This document shows, one piece after another, positions 1 to 8,596 of a stretch of DNA of 64,000 nucleotides. The notes below the pieces were generated by a model. The model was given only the letters and a program-made list of their open reading frames with translations. It did not search any database and had not been told where the DNA came from. The position numbers were made by a program, and so were the translations under genes. How positions within the stretch are numbered: position 1 is the stretch's first letter; each line of letters starts with the position of its first letter. This stretch comes from Methanogenium marinum (lineage in GTDB: Archaea > Halobacteriota > Methanomicrobia > Methanomicrobiales > Methanomicrobiaceae): assembly GCF_028912405.1 (NCBI RefSeq), contig NZ_JAKELO010000002.1, positions 1,001,276-1,065,275 of the forward strand. Reading direction: 5' to 3'.

Positions 1-215
1 CCGACAACAACCCCTTCTCCTTCAAGCAGGTATATCGCGTGTTCTTCCTGGTGCCGGTGCCAGTCGGTTGACCCCCCCGGACCATATTCCAGAATCCAGA
101 GGGCAGACTGCGGATTGTCATCGGCAGCAGTCAGGAGAAACCGGACCTTTATGTTGGAAAATCCGGGTTTTTTAATTTCTTCCGGGGGTACCTCATCTGC
201 GTGTCTGAGTATCAT
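1..215 (-). CDS. Cupin-domain protein, 3' end beyond window
   Basis: The reading frame starts at ATG 215 and runs off the left edge after about 71 residues. The visible part carries a cupin motif 1-like stretch, WHRHQEEHAIYLLEGEG, whose histidines and glutamate normally bind a metal. This suggests a small single-domain cupin; the substrate cannot be told. The start lies inside the 3' end of the 49-aa pilin-like ORF (23-nt overlap), so it is probably read from the same transcript. No strong Shine-Dalgarno is visible. A second, unrelated cupin gene lies at 46236-46607. Confidence 0.7.
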   Translation of the reverse strand, partial: MILRHADEVPPEEIKKPGFSNIKVRFLLTAADDNPQSALWILEYGPGGSTDWHRHQEEHAIYLLEGEGVVV

Positions 216-342
216 ACACGGAACTATTGACAGTGGTCATGAAATAAAAGGTACTCCCCTGCGGGATGATGGCAGCAGCGATTACCAGAAAAACAATTAG
301 CATTGAGGAAATAAATTCTGACACACCAGAATCATCCATCAT
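193..342 (-). CDS. Short pilin-like protein (49 aa), possibly a truncated paralogue
   Basis: This ORF starts ATGATG at 342, sharing an ATGA overlap with the stop of the upstream pilin-like gene, and ends at TGA 193. Its N-terminus MMDDSGVSEFISSMLIVFL closely repeats that of its neighbour (MDDSGVSENIGSILMIFVL): a short polar segment followed by a hydrophobic helix, the arrangement of archaeal type IV pilin-like (DUF1628-type) precursors. After about 30 residues it diverges, and it stops at residue 49 with no beta-rich head. It could be a minor pilin-like peptide or a tandem copy that lost its head domain. The coupled start argues that it is translated. Confidence 0.5.
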   Translation of the reverse strand: MMDDSGVSEFISSMLIVFLVIAAAIIPQGSTFYFMTTVNSSVYDTQTRR

Positions 343-902
343 ACCACCACCTCCTCATCTGCAATAATTACTCCAAGATTGTCATCTGCTATCTGAACCC
401 GCCATGTCCCTGCTGCAAAGGGTTTCAGGTATGACCATCCACTCCCCCAGGTGCTCTTATCGTCAATTCGTGTGTAGTCATTGGTGATATAATACTGACC
501 GTTGATACCGGATGATACAGTAAAGTAGTAAAATGTGTCGCCCGGTCGTATCTTCTGCCCTTTCATGGTTATTGACTGCATTGCCTCATGTGACCCACCA
601 TCCGGGTCAATAAGCATGAACTTGATGCCTTCTGTGCCGGCATACACCCCTTCCTCATACTGCAGGTCGAGTTCATTTCCGAAAGAGAACGTTATTTTTA
701 TAGAATCAGCATTCCACGTGTCAAGCGCTGAAAGTCCAGGCACAACTTCAGCATTCACAATGGCATACTGGGGAGTGTAGCCAGCGACAGCATTGTTTCC
801 TCCGATATCCATCACATATACAAAAACCACTCCGGCCAGTACCACCAGAACAAATATCATGAGAATACTGCCGATATTCTCTGATACCCCCGAATCATCC
901 AT
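339..902 (-). CDS. Type IV pilin-like protein (187 aa)
   Basis: The protein has the layout of archaeal type IV pilin-like surface proteins. A short charged N-terminus (MDDSGVSENIG) is followed by a hydrophobic helix at residues 11-32 and a soluble, beta-rich domain with many aromatic and glycine residues. The N-terminus would be processed by a prepilin peptidase (PibD/EppA-like) and the helix would pack into a filament core or anchor the protein. The start at 902 has a TATA element about 30 nt upstream, implying a short or absent leader. A pilin-like stub and a cupin gene follow directly with overlaps. No assembly ATPase or platform gene is in view. Confidence 0.7.
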   Translation of the reverse strand: MDDSGVSENIGSILMIFVLVVLAGVVFVYVMDIGGNNAVAGYTPQYAIVNAEVVPGLSALDTWNADSIKITFSFGNELDLQYEEGVYAGTEGIKFMLIDPDGGSHEAMQSITMKGQKIRPGDTFYYFTVSSGINGQYYITNDYTRIDDKSTWGSGWSYLKPFAAGTWRVQIADDNLGVIIADEEVVV

Positions 903-928
903 TATAAACTGTTTTTGGCATACATGAG

Positions 929-939
929 GATATAAATTT
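929..939 (-). promoter_or_regulatory. TATA box for the pilin-like gene
   Basis: On the minus strand AAATTTATATCC lies about 27-38 nt before the ATG at 902. This fits an archaeal TATA box driving a nearly leaderless transcript. Confidence 0.55.
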
Positions 940-1068
940 GCAATTTAATCCCAAATTCACACATAATATTAAATATTGGCAAAATATGAGGTGATAAATC
1001 ATAATGATTCCATTCATTTTATTTCCCACCACATCGGAGTCTTACCGAAATCAGAATCACTCCCGGTG

Positions 1069-1160
1069 TCATACATCCACTTCATCAGTAACAGATTCAA
1101 GGTGAGCAGGCCGGAACTCCTGATCACCAGAGCCGCTGCCAGTCTTGAGAAACTGATAGA
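1069..1160 (-). pseudogene. Decayed 3' fragment of a DUF6508-type gene
   Basis: The last 34 bases of the intact DUF6508 gene at 7052-7504 recur here with only two differences (1068-1101 against 7051-7084), including the stop codon and the tail LESVTD. Upstream, in a different frame, the minus strand still reads SGLLT, the conserved C-terminal motif of the intact protein. The two pieces are out of frame and the stretch between them is missing, so this is a relic. The whole intergenic stretch 903-1384 holds this fragment and promoter-like AT-rich DNA (for example ACTATATAG near 1269) before cheR, and nothing else I can support. Confidence 0.55.
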
Positions 1161-1384
1161 AAAGCGGCGTAGGCCCCATTAAATGCTAATTACGGGACAA
1201 ATGGAACCATCTGATATAATATAGCAGGTAATTCCCAAAAAATACTTAAAGCCGGATTACCAAAATCACTATATAGACGACAGGGAATGCAGTCAGCCGG
1301 GAACTGCGGATGATCGAGTGAAAACCAGTAGATGAACTCCCTCTTGGAGCAGGCAGGAAAAGAGGGAAAATCCAAGATTGTAAC

Positions 1385-2293
1385 ATGAAAACAGATCTGC
1401 AGAAAGTAATCACCGTGATGAGCAGAGCGTATGGGACAGATCTCTCGTGCTATGACGAGTCGGTCCTTTCCAAATCGCTTGAAACACGGTGTATCGAGAC
1501 TTCATCTGCGACAATTGATGAATACTGTACGTACCTGTCAGAGCACCGGGAGGAGGCAGGCGCACTCTCCCGCTCTCTGCAGAACACCCACAGCGAATTC
1601 TTCAGAAACCCCCTCACCTTTGCCCTGCTTGAATCCCTTGTGCTGCCCTCCCTTTTGATGGAGCGGCAGGGGGCAGAGGGGCGTGGCATCCGAGTCTGGT
1701 CTGCCGGGTGTGCTGCAGGAGAGGAGGCGTATTCTATAGCAATCCTGCTCAATGAACGGGCCACGGCATCAGAACATCCCGCCCCATACCAGATCTTTGC
1801 CACCGACATCTCGGAAGATGAACTCGCACACGCAAAAAGCGGCGTCTACGATGCGGCACGGGTGCAGAATGTACACCTGAAGCATCTTCACACCTACTTC
1901 CATTCACGCGGGGATACCTATACAGTCATCCCGCGACTTCAGGACCATATCGATTTTTCCCGGTACGACCTGCTGGACGAGCACTCCATCAGCCCCCCGA
2001 CGAGCATCTACGGGGGCTTTGATCTTATTTTTTGCGCCAACCTGCTCTTCTATTATCGGCCGGAGGTCCGGCAGTCCATCCTTGAAAAGCTGAACCATTC
2101 CCTGGTTCCGGGAGGGTATCTCGTGACCGGGGAAGCTGAGCGGGAGATGGTTGAGCAGTTAGACAACATATACCCAGTCTTCCGGTCGGCGGCAGTGTAC
2201 CGGAAGAGTAGCAGGACGCATATGAAGACAGAACAGAGAACCGGGGCGGGAACAGCGGAATCATGCAGACAGGAGGCAGAACATGGCGTTTAA
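1385..2293 (+). CDS. cheR: CheR-type protein-glutamate methyltransferase
   Basis: CheR transfers a methyl group from S-adenosylmethionine to glutamates on chemoreceptors. Residues 1-65 form the helical CheR N-domain. HSEFFRNPLTF (around 70-80) matches the conserved substrate-side segment, and RVWSAGCAAGEEAYS (around 103-117) is the SAM-binding motif I. The C-terminus extends about 25 residues past the methyltransferase fold. The gene overlaps the following hybrid kinase by 11 nt, so the two are translationally coupled. No chemoreceptor, CheA, CheW or CheB gene is in the window. The target is therefore unclear; the coiled-coil linker of the neighbouring kinase is one possibility (inference). 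Confidence 0.85.
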   Translation: MKTDLQKVITVMSRAYGTDLSCYDESVLSKSLETRCIETSSATIDEYCTYLSEHREEAGALSRSLQNTHSEFFRNPLTFALLESLVLPSLLMERQGAEGRGIRVWSAGCAAGEEAYSIAILLNERATASEHPAPYQIFATDISEDELAHAKSGVYDAARVQNVHLKHLHTYFHSRGDTYTVIPRLQDHIDFSRYDLLDEHSISPPTSIYGGFDLIFCANLLFYYRPEVRQSILEKLNHSLVPGGYLVTGEAEREMVEQLDNIYPVFRSAAVYRKSSRTHMKTEQRTGAGTAESCRQEAEHGV

Positions 2294-5273
2294 GGATCTG
2301 AAGATCGGCACACAACTGATGATCGGGGTTGGTATCATCACCGCGATGGCTGTCCTGCTTGGCGCAACGGCCGTGGTGCAGGAGGAGAGCCTGTGGGAGG
2401 ATACGTCAGACCTCTACGAACACCCGCTCAAGGTCAGGAGGGCGGCGGGCGCACTCGAGGCAGACATCCTCAGGATGGACCGGGGGATGAAAAACCTGTT
2501 CCTGACGGAGAATGAGCAGGAACAGGAGGAAATCCTCCAGGGGATCAGTGCCGACGAGGCAGATGCCTTACAACAGTTTGATATCCTGTATGACCGCTAC
2601 CTTGGTTCCCGGTCCGACATCGATACTGTATATACTGATTTTGTCCAGTGGAACACCATCCGCGGCGAGACCATCCGGTTGCTGCGGGAAGGAAAAACTG
2701 CTGAAGCGGCGAGCCGGACAAAAAGTACCGGTGTTGAGGGCGCCCTGATCGAGAAGATGATAGGGGATGGCCTGATCATCGGCGATTCCGCCCTAATGAA
2801 AGCCGATGAGTTATACCAGTCCGCACAGCAGCATAAAGATGAACAGACCGTGCAGCTCGCGGCCCTCTTAGCCGTCACTCTCCTGCTCTTCTTCGTTATC
2901 AGTTACGCCCTGCTGAAAGCAGTGCGGGACCCACTGCTGGAACTGACCGGTGTCAGCGAACGGTACCAGCATGGGGACTACAGTGCCCGCAGCCGGATTG
3001 TCTCCCCAAACGAGATGGGGGCGCTCGCCACCTCCTTCAACACCCTTGCTGATACGCTCCAAACCGAGCTGCAGGCGAGGGAGAACGCCACCGGTATCGC
3101 CACCGGTATCGCTGCGATCAGCCTCCATGAAGATAAGTTAGAGCCGTTCTGCCGCGATATTCTGGTCGTGCTGATGCAGTACACCGACTCGCAGGTGGGC
3201 GCCATCTACCTTATAAACGCCCAAAAAACAGAGTTTTCGCTCTTTGAGTCCATCGGACTTTCTGCATCAGCCCGCCCGTCCTTCTCTGCCACCATGTACG
3301 AGGGGGAGTTCGGCGCAGCCCTCGCCACCCGGCAGATCCAGCACATCACTGACATCCCGGAGGACACAGTATTTACCCTCTCTACCGCGAGCGGCGATAT
3401 CCGGCCAAAGGATATTCTCACCATCCCCGTCCTCTCCGGAACAGAGGTCGTTGCCATCATCTCGCTTGCAAGCGTCCGGGCCTATCCGGCAACGGCACTC
3501 CAACACATCGATGACATCTGGGGCCTCATAACCGCCCGGTTAAACGGATTGCTGGCGTTCCAGAAGATCCAGGCGTTTACAGAGACCCTCGAAGAGCAAA
3601 ACCGGGAACTGAACGAGAAGTCACGGGAGCTCGCACTCCAGGCAGACGAACTGCGTGAGCATAACATCGAGCTCGACATGCAGAAGAAGCAGCTGGACGA
3701 GGCAAACCGGGCAAAGACAGTCTTCCTCTCGAACATGAGCCACGAGCTCCGGACCCCGCTCAACTCGGTGATCGCACTCTCCGGGGTCCTGAACCGCCGG
3801 CTCCGGGGTACCATCCCCGAAGAGGAGTACAGTTACATCGATGTGATCCTGCGTAATGGCAGGCACCTCCTGGCACTGATCAACGATATCCTGGACATCG
3901 CCCGGATCGAGTCCGGCCGGGAATTTATCAGCCTCAGGACATTTCCGGTGCTGGAGCTTTGCAACATGGCCGAGGAACGGATCGGCCCACAGGCAGTGGA
4001 GAAGGGAATCGCTCTGCAGAATCTGGTGAACCCGGATCTCCCCCTCATGACCAGTGACTTTGCCAAGTGTCAGCATATCCTCGAGAACCTGGTGGCAAAT
4101 GCCGTCAAGTTCACCGAAGAGGGCGAAGTGACAGTCTCGGCCATAGTCGCAGACGACGAGGTGCACATCTCGGTCACAGACACCGGCATCGGCATCTCAG
4201 AAGACCAGATCAACATCATCTTCGACGAGTTCAGGCAGGCTGATGAGAGAGTTGCACGCCAGTATGGCGGGAGTGGTCTCGGGCTCGCAATTGCCAATAA
4301 ATACGCTACCCTCCTCTCCGGAAGCATCGCGGTTGAGAGTACACCCGGGAAGGGATCGACATTTACCCTCATACTCCCGCTGACGATCACCCTGCCCATC
4401 CCCGAAACCCACGGGGCTGCCGAGTGGGAGGTCAGCGGGCACAGCGAAACTCCCTACCACCCCGTTGAACACCCCGGTGCGGGAAAAACCATCCTCATCG
4501 TGGAAGACAGCGAACCGGCCATCATCCAGATAAAGGACCTGTTGGAAGAGGAAGGCTACCGCATCAGGGTCGCACGGAACGGGAAGGAAGCACTGGAAGA
4601 GATCAATAATGAACTGCCGGACGCGATGATCCTCGACCTGATGATGCCCGAGGTGGACGGCTTTACCGTCCTGCGGATGCTCCGGAGCGGCGATCAGCCC
4701 GTTCGCATCCCGGTGCTCATCCTGACAGCAAAGCACATCACGAAAGAGGAGCTCTCGTTTTTGGAGGGGAACGGCATCCACCAGCTCATCCAGAAAGGGG
4801 ATATCGACCGTAAGAGCCTCCTCGGAACGGTGGGGAGGATGGTTTCAGAACCCCTGGAACAGATGAGCCAGAAGCCCGCACAATCTCCCCGGCACGGGGT
4901 TCGGGATCGGCCGGTCATCCTCATCGTGGAGGACAACCCGGACAACATGATGACGGCAAAAGCCCTGCTCCGTGAACACTACACCCCCATCGGGGCTGCT
5001 GACGGCCAGTCCGGCATCGATATGGCACGAAGAGAGAAGCCTGATCTGGTTTTACTCGACATCTCACTTCCGGGCAAAGACGGGTTCGAGGTCTGCAGGA
5101 CATTGAAGCAGGACGAGGAACTCCGGCACATCCCGGTTATCGCCCTGACCGCCCGGGCGATGAAAGGTGACCGGGCGGACATCCTCTCCCGCGGCTTCGA
5201 TGGCTACCTCTCCAAGCCGGTGGACGCGGAACTGCTGGAACAGACCATCTGGAGGACCCTCTATGGAGCATAA
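2283..5273 (+). CDS. Hybrid sensor histidine kinase: 4HB-like sensor, HAMP, GAF, HisKA, HATPase, two REC
   Basis: A 996-residue membrane signalling kinase. TM helices at about 12-32 and 190-213 bracket an extracellular helical sensor resembling the four-helix bundle of chemoreceptors. HAMP follows (about 214-265), then a GAF-like domain (about 270-425), a coiled coil (430-475), the H-box with His487 in NMSHELRTPLN, and an HATPase with DTGIGI and GSGLGLAI. Two receiver domains complete it, with phospho-acceptor Asp785 (ILDLMMPEVDG) and Asp926 (LLDISLPGKDG). It overlaps cheR upstream and the next kinase downstream by 11 nt each. A tandem GIATGIAAI at the start of the GAF region reflects a short DNA repeat near 3085. 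The signal sensed is unknown. Confidence 0.85.
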   Translation: MAFKDLKIGTQLMIGVGIITAMAVLLGATAVVQEESLWEDTSDLYEHPLKVRRAAGALEADILRMDRGMKNLFLTENEQEQEEILQGISADEADALQQFDILYDRYLGSRSDIDTVYTDFVQWNTIRGETIRLLREGKTAEAASRTKSTGVEGALIEKMIGDGLIIGDSALMKADELYQSAQQHKDEQTVQLAALLAVTLLLFFVISYALLKAVRDPLLELTGVSERYQHGDYSARSRIVSPNEMGALATSFNTLADTLQTELQARENATGIATGIAAISLHEDKLEPFCRDILVVLMQYTDSQVGAIYLINAQKTEFSLFESIGLSASARPSFSATMYEGEFGAALATRQIQHITDIPEDTVFTLSTASGDIRPKDILTIPVLSGTEVVAIISLASVRAYPATALQHIDDIWGLITARLNGLLAFQKIQAFTETLEEQNRELNEKSRELALQADELREHNIELDMQKKQLDEANRAKTVFLSNMSHELRTPLNSVIALSGVLNRRLRGTIPEEEYSYIDVILRNGRHLLALINDILDIARIESGREFISLRTFPVLELCNMAEERIGPQAVEKGIALQNLVNPDLPLMTSDFAKCQHILENLVANAVKFTEEGEVTVSAIVADDEVHISVTDTGIGISEDQINIIFDEFRQADERVARQYGGSGLGLAIANKYATLLSGSIAVESTPGKGSTFTLILPLTITLPIPETHGAAEWEVSGHSETPYHPVEHPGAGKTILIVEDSEPAIIQIKDLLEEEGYRIRVARNGKEALEEINNELPDAMILDLMMPEVDGFTVLRMLRSGDQPVRIPVLILTAKHITKEELSFLEGNGIHQLIQKGDIDRKSLLGTVGRMVSEPLEQMSQKPAQSPRHGVRDRPVILIVEDNPDNMMTAKALLREHYTPIGAADGQSGIDMARREKPDLVLLDISLPGKDGFEVCRTLKQDEELRHIPVIALTARAMKGDRADILSRGFDGYLSKPVDAELLEQTIWRTLYGA

Positions 5274-6879
5274 GGACCCGACCATCGTCGCCATAGATGA
5301 CATCAGCGACAACCTTGTGGCATTGAAAGCCTTTGTAATCGATGCCTTTCCTCGTGCCCGGGTTTTTACGGCGCAGAATGGAAAGAAAGGCATCGAACTG
5401 GCACGTGAACACAATCCGGATCTCATCCTCCTTGATATTGTCATGCCAGTCATGGACGGTTTTGAGGTCTGCATGATATTGAAGCAGGACAAGGAGCTCC
5501 GGCACATACCGGTGGTCTTCCTCACCGCACTCCGGGGTGACCGGAAGAGCCGTATACGGGCACTGGATTTGGGAGGGGAGGCCTTCATATCCAAACCCTT
5601 TGATGATGCGGAGTTCATCGCCCAGATCCGGGCCATGATGAAGATCAAGGCGGCAAACGTTCGGGAACTGGACGAGAAGAAGTACCTTGCCAGAATCGTT
5701 GAGATGCGGACCGCCGAGCTCAAGGAGGAACTGGCAGAACGCAGAAGAGTCGAGCAGGAACTACAGGTTCATCAGACCGAACTGGAACTGCAGAACAAAA
5801 AACTCATCAACGCAAGGCAGGCAACAGACGAACTCCGGCAGGAGTATCAGACACTCTTTGATATAGCACCGGTCGGATATCTGGTAATCGGCCCAAACAC
5901 CATGATTATTCAGTGCAACCACCGTGCCGCCGAACTCTTTGGCACCACCCCGGATTACCTGACCGGAAGGCGTCTCGCCATGTTTCTGGACCAGGAAACT
6001 CTTGCTGCCTTTAACATGTATTATATCGAGTGCTGTAATAAAGAAACAAAGAAGATCTCAGAATTCATCTCTCGTTCGGGCCACACATTGCTCTCAGATC
6101 CACGGCATTTGCACTTTTTTGGCAAGGGTATTCAATCAGAAAATAATGAGTGTCATTGTATTGTTGCCATCAGTGACATAACCGAACTGCACCAGTATCA
6201 GGATGCCCTCCGGGAGGTAAACAGGAAACTCCACCTCCTCACCAACATAACCCGGCACGATATTTTAAACCAGGTCATGGTACTTGCCGGAAGTCTGGAT
6301 CTCATCCGGATAAAAAGAGAGGAGGGGGCCCCGATCGATGTGGATATTGCCAGATGCGAATCAGCAAAGGAAACAATAAGTCGTCTTATTACGTTTACCC
6401 GTAGCTACGAGGGTCTTGGTGCGAGAAAACCCGTGTGGCAGTCTGCCGGGACTGTTGTTGAAATGACCCGGCAAACAACAGATATTCCGGTCACCGTTGA
6501 CCCTTCAATTGATGCCATCGAAGTGTATGCCGACATGATGCTGAACAACGTATTCTCCAACCTGTTTCAAAACGCCGAGCAGCATGGGGGTCAGATCAGC
6601 AGGATTACCGTCTCATTTCACCAGAATGGCCGAAAAGGTATTCTTGTAGTTGAGGACGACGGCATTGGAATACCAGATGATATGAAAGAACAGATCTTCG
6701 AACGGGGCGTGGGAAAAGGGACCGGGCTGGGACTCTTCTTCTGCTCGGAAATTCTGGGGATTACTGGTATTAGCGTCTGTGAAACCGGAACGCCGGGAGA
6801 AGGAGCTCGGTTTGAACTGCACATTCCTGTAGGGGTCTGGAAGTCTCATAATGAAACATCACCCTCTCCTAAACCATGA
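5263..6879 (+). CDS. Soluble histidine kinase: REC-coiled coil-PAS-HisKA-HATPase
   Basis: Start chosen at ATG 5263 (MEHKDPTIVAIDD), overlapping the previous stop by 11 nt; a longer frame from 5167 would run through out-of-frame kinase sequence. The order is an N-terminal receiver (acceptor Asp58 in LLDIVMPVMDG), a coiled coil (about 125-195), PAS (about 200-320, starting near LFDIAPVGYLVI), a methanogen-type H-box with His332 in TRHDILNQ, and an HATPase with DDGIGIP and GTGLGLFF. No membrane segment is visible. With its receiver first, it probably takes phosphate from the upstream hybrid kinase and passes it on, completing a CheR-kinase-kinase relay. No DNA-binding output protein is adjacent. 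Confidence 0.85.
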   Translation: MEHKDPTIVAIDDISDNLVALKAFVIDAFPRARVFTAQNGKKGIELAREHNPDLILLDIVMPVMDGFEVCMILKQDKELRHIPVVFLTALRGDRKSRIRALDLGGEAFISKPFDDAEFIAQIRAMMKIKAANVRELDEKKYLARIVEMRTAELKEELAERRRVEQELQVHQTELELQNKKLINARQATDELRQEYQTLFDIAPVGYLVIGPNTMIIQCNHRAAELFGTTPDYLTGRRLAMFLDQETLAAFNMYYIECCNKETKKISEFISRSGHTLLSDPRHLHFFGKGIQSENNECHCIVAISDITELHQYQDALREVNRKLHLLTNITRHDILNQVMVLAGSLDLIRIKREEGAPIDVDIARCESAKETISRLITFTRSYEGLGARKPVWQSAGTVVEMTRQTTDIPVTVDPSIDAIEVYADMMLNNVFSNLFQNAEQHGGQISRITVSFHQNGRKGILVVEDDGIGIPDDMKEQIFERGVGKGTGLGLFFCSEILGITGISVCETGTPGEGARFELHIPVGVWKSHNETSPSPKP

Positions 6880-7051
6880 CCATACCAGGGCAAAAATCCT
6901 AAAAAAACAATTCTTCGGCATCTCTTGCTCTTTTTTTACCGTTATTGAGCGTTGGAACAGGCCATGAGGGACGTGTTCGGTTGGTGTTGAGGGGCAGCAG
7001 TTACCCGGCACCCGGGTCAGTATTGGGATAAACAGAGGCACAGATCCATCG

Positions 7052-7504
7052 TCATACATCCCCATCATCAGTAACAGATTCAAGTTGGACGGCCCGCCGG
7101 CAGATGGCGGTTAAGAGACCAGACTCAAAGGCAGATTCAAGAGCGCCTTCACAGAAACGCTCCTGCCGGATCACTACTGTAAGAAGCCGGGAGAGTTGTT
7201 CCTGTGTGGCGTTGGCCATTTTTTCAGGATCATCACGTAACCCTTCCGCTTCCGGCGAATGTGCCCAGTCGGGCCAGTTAAAGTCTGTGCACACCCAGCC
7301 ATGATCATAGGCTGTTTTTATAAACGCATAGGCAACACCCGAGAACTGGAAATCCGGCATTGTCGTAACACCGGGCTCAACATATTCCGGTTCATCCCAA
7401 TCCCCGAAGGTGAAACCCGGATGTTCAAAGAGCGGCAGAAATGCAGCGATCACATGGAGGCGTTGTTTGAGTGGTAAAGGCGATGATGAGTTCATTTGCG
7501 TCAT
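7052..7504 (-). CDS. DUF6508 family protein
   Basis: A 150-residue soluble protein matching DUF6508 proteins as I know them: an N-terminal LPLFEHPGFTFGDW segment, a central WVCTDFNWPDW patch, and the conserved end VIRQERFCEGALESAFESG. The function is unknown; no catalytic motif can be assigned. The start is preceded by a GAGGAG element about 8-13 nt upstream. A broken copy of its 3' end lies about 6 kb away at 1069-1160, so the family has duplicated in this genome. The neighbourhood (a decayed restriction gene and repeats) suggests accessory DNA. Confidence 0.7.
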   Translation of the reverse strand: MTQMNSSSPLPLKQRLHVIAAFLPLFEHPGFTFGDWDEPEYVEPGVTTMPDFQFSGVAYAFIKTAYDHGWVCTDFNWPDWAHSPEAEGLRDDPEKMANATQEQLSRLLTVVIRQERFCEGALESAFESGLLTAICRRAVQLESVTDDGDV

Positions 7505-7630
7505 TGATTGTATATCTCCTCATATTGCCTTAAAAGGAACATCAAAAATAATACCGTGAAACCATGAAAAAATGATTCCCGGATTTGTGTGCACCAGAGA
7601 GAAGACCTGACGGATAATTCGGGCAGATGA

Positions 7631-8152
7631 TTATCCTGTGGCTTTATCCTCATACGTGAGGCCAAACACGGTGTCTTTCATCCACTTCTGGAATGATTCA
7701 TTATCCATGAACTGTTTGAACAGTTCCGTATCATCTTTTAATATGGCATTCATCACCCGGAGAAGGGCTTTGTCATGCTCGATACGGGCATTCTGTTTGT
7801 CGGAATTTTTCTTTGCGTTCTGATAGGCTGTATCAGCCAGGACACGTGCCGGAATATCTTCCGTTATCAGCTTATGCACCTGATCGCCATTGGTCCAGGG
7901 AATATTGCCAAACTGGTCGTTAAAGGTCCTGAGGATATTTGAAAGCCGGTCGAGTTCAGGCTCCGGTTTGTGTCCGCCACCGCTTGTTGGCACCGGGTTG
8001 ATTTCAGCGTCCTCGTCCGGAAGTTGTATTCGTACCACTGCCTGCTTTTCCGCCCGATAGCTGTCCATGTCAATTGCTTCGAGAATACCCTTTGAGAGGT
8101 CGTCTTCCTGTGGGGCAGGAAGGAAATGGTATTTCTTTGGAGTCAGAAATTG
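7631..8152 (-). pseudogene. 3' remnant of a type I restriction enzyme R subunit (hsdR)
   Basis: The minus-strand frame ending at 7631 encodes about 170 residues typical of the extreme C-terminus of HsdR: PAPQEDDLSKGILEAID, KPEPELDRLSNILRTFNDQF, DKQNARIEHDKALLRVM and a final FGLTYED. The helicase and nuclease parts (about 800 residues in intact HsdR) are absent. Upstream of about 8152 the frame reads unrelated sequence. No hsdM or hsdS is nearby. This is the 3' scar of a lost restriction-modification locus. The open frame extends to 8233 but I see no start that belongs to it. Confidence 0.75.
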
Positions 8153-8208
8153 ATGTGGATGACAATACAGACGGTGACAGCCTGCGGGAGATGATGTCCA
8201 CTGTAGAG

Positions 8209-8526
8209 TTCCACTCTTCCACCCAACTTCCACTCAAATATGGCAAAAAGTGGAACATTAAACAATGCCCATATTGATGGTTATTCCTGTAAAAAAGACA
8301 TTAGTATAGATATATGCACATATAGTACAGGAGTCTTCCACTCAATTCTCATATCATTCAACAATCCCGGTACCGGTGTGGATGTGAGTGGGGGTATATA
8401 TGACCCGGCGGCAAGTGGAAGTCAAATTGATCAGAGAGCCAAGTATCCACAGATTTCAATTTCATCCATATAATAAGCGTAAAACGAGTGGAAGACTAAG
8501 TGGAAGTCAGGTGGAAGTGAGTGGAA
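8209..8526 (+). repeat. Cluster of ten AGTGGAA/TTCCACT heptamers in both orientations
   Basis: TTCCAC(T/C) occurs at 8209, 8217, 8228 and 8336, and (A/G)GTGGAA at 8249, 8414, 8487, 8499, 8510 and 8520. The left group (steps 8 and 11 bp) points opposite to the right group (steps 12, 11, 10 bp), giving two roughly helically phased arrays facing each other across about 250 bp. Between them lies an AT-rich core with CCTGTA...TACAGG arms (8286-8331). The stretch 8153-8596 contains no gene I can support. The array may be a binding region (integrase, replication or regulator arm sites) or the decayed coding repeat of a lost gene, since AGTGGAAGT can encode SGS-type linkers. Confidence 0.5.
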
Positions 8527-8596
8527 CACAAGAAGAATATCAAATAAAAAGAGGGGGAATTCCCCTAAAAAAATAGAGAAAACGCAGAAGAAACTA

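Noticed and set aside
976-1182. Plus-strand 68-aa ORF before cheR
   Set aside because: It runs antisense through the decayed DUF6508 fragment and has no recognisable product.
8070-8576. Short ORFs around the heptamer array on both strands
   Set aside because: Their sequences are produced by the repeats themselves (for example SGS and VEV runs) and none has a start signal or family match.
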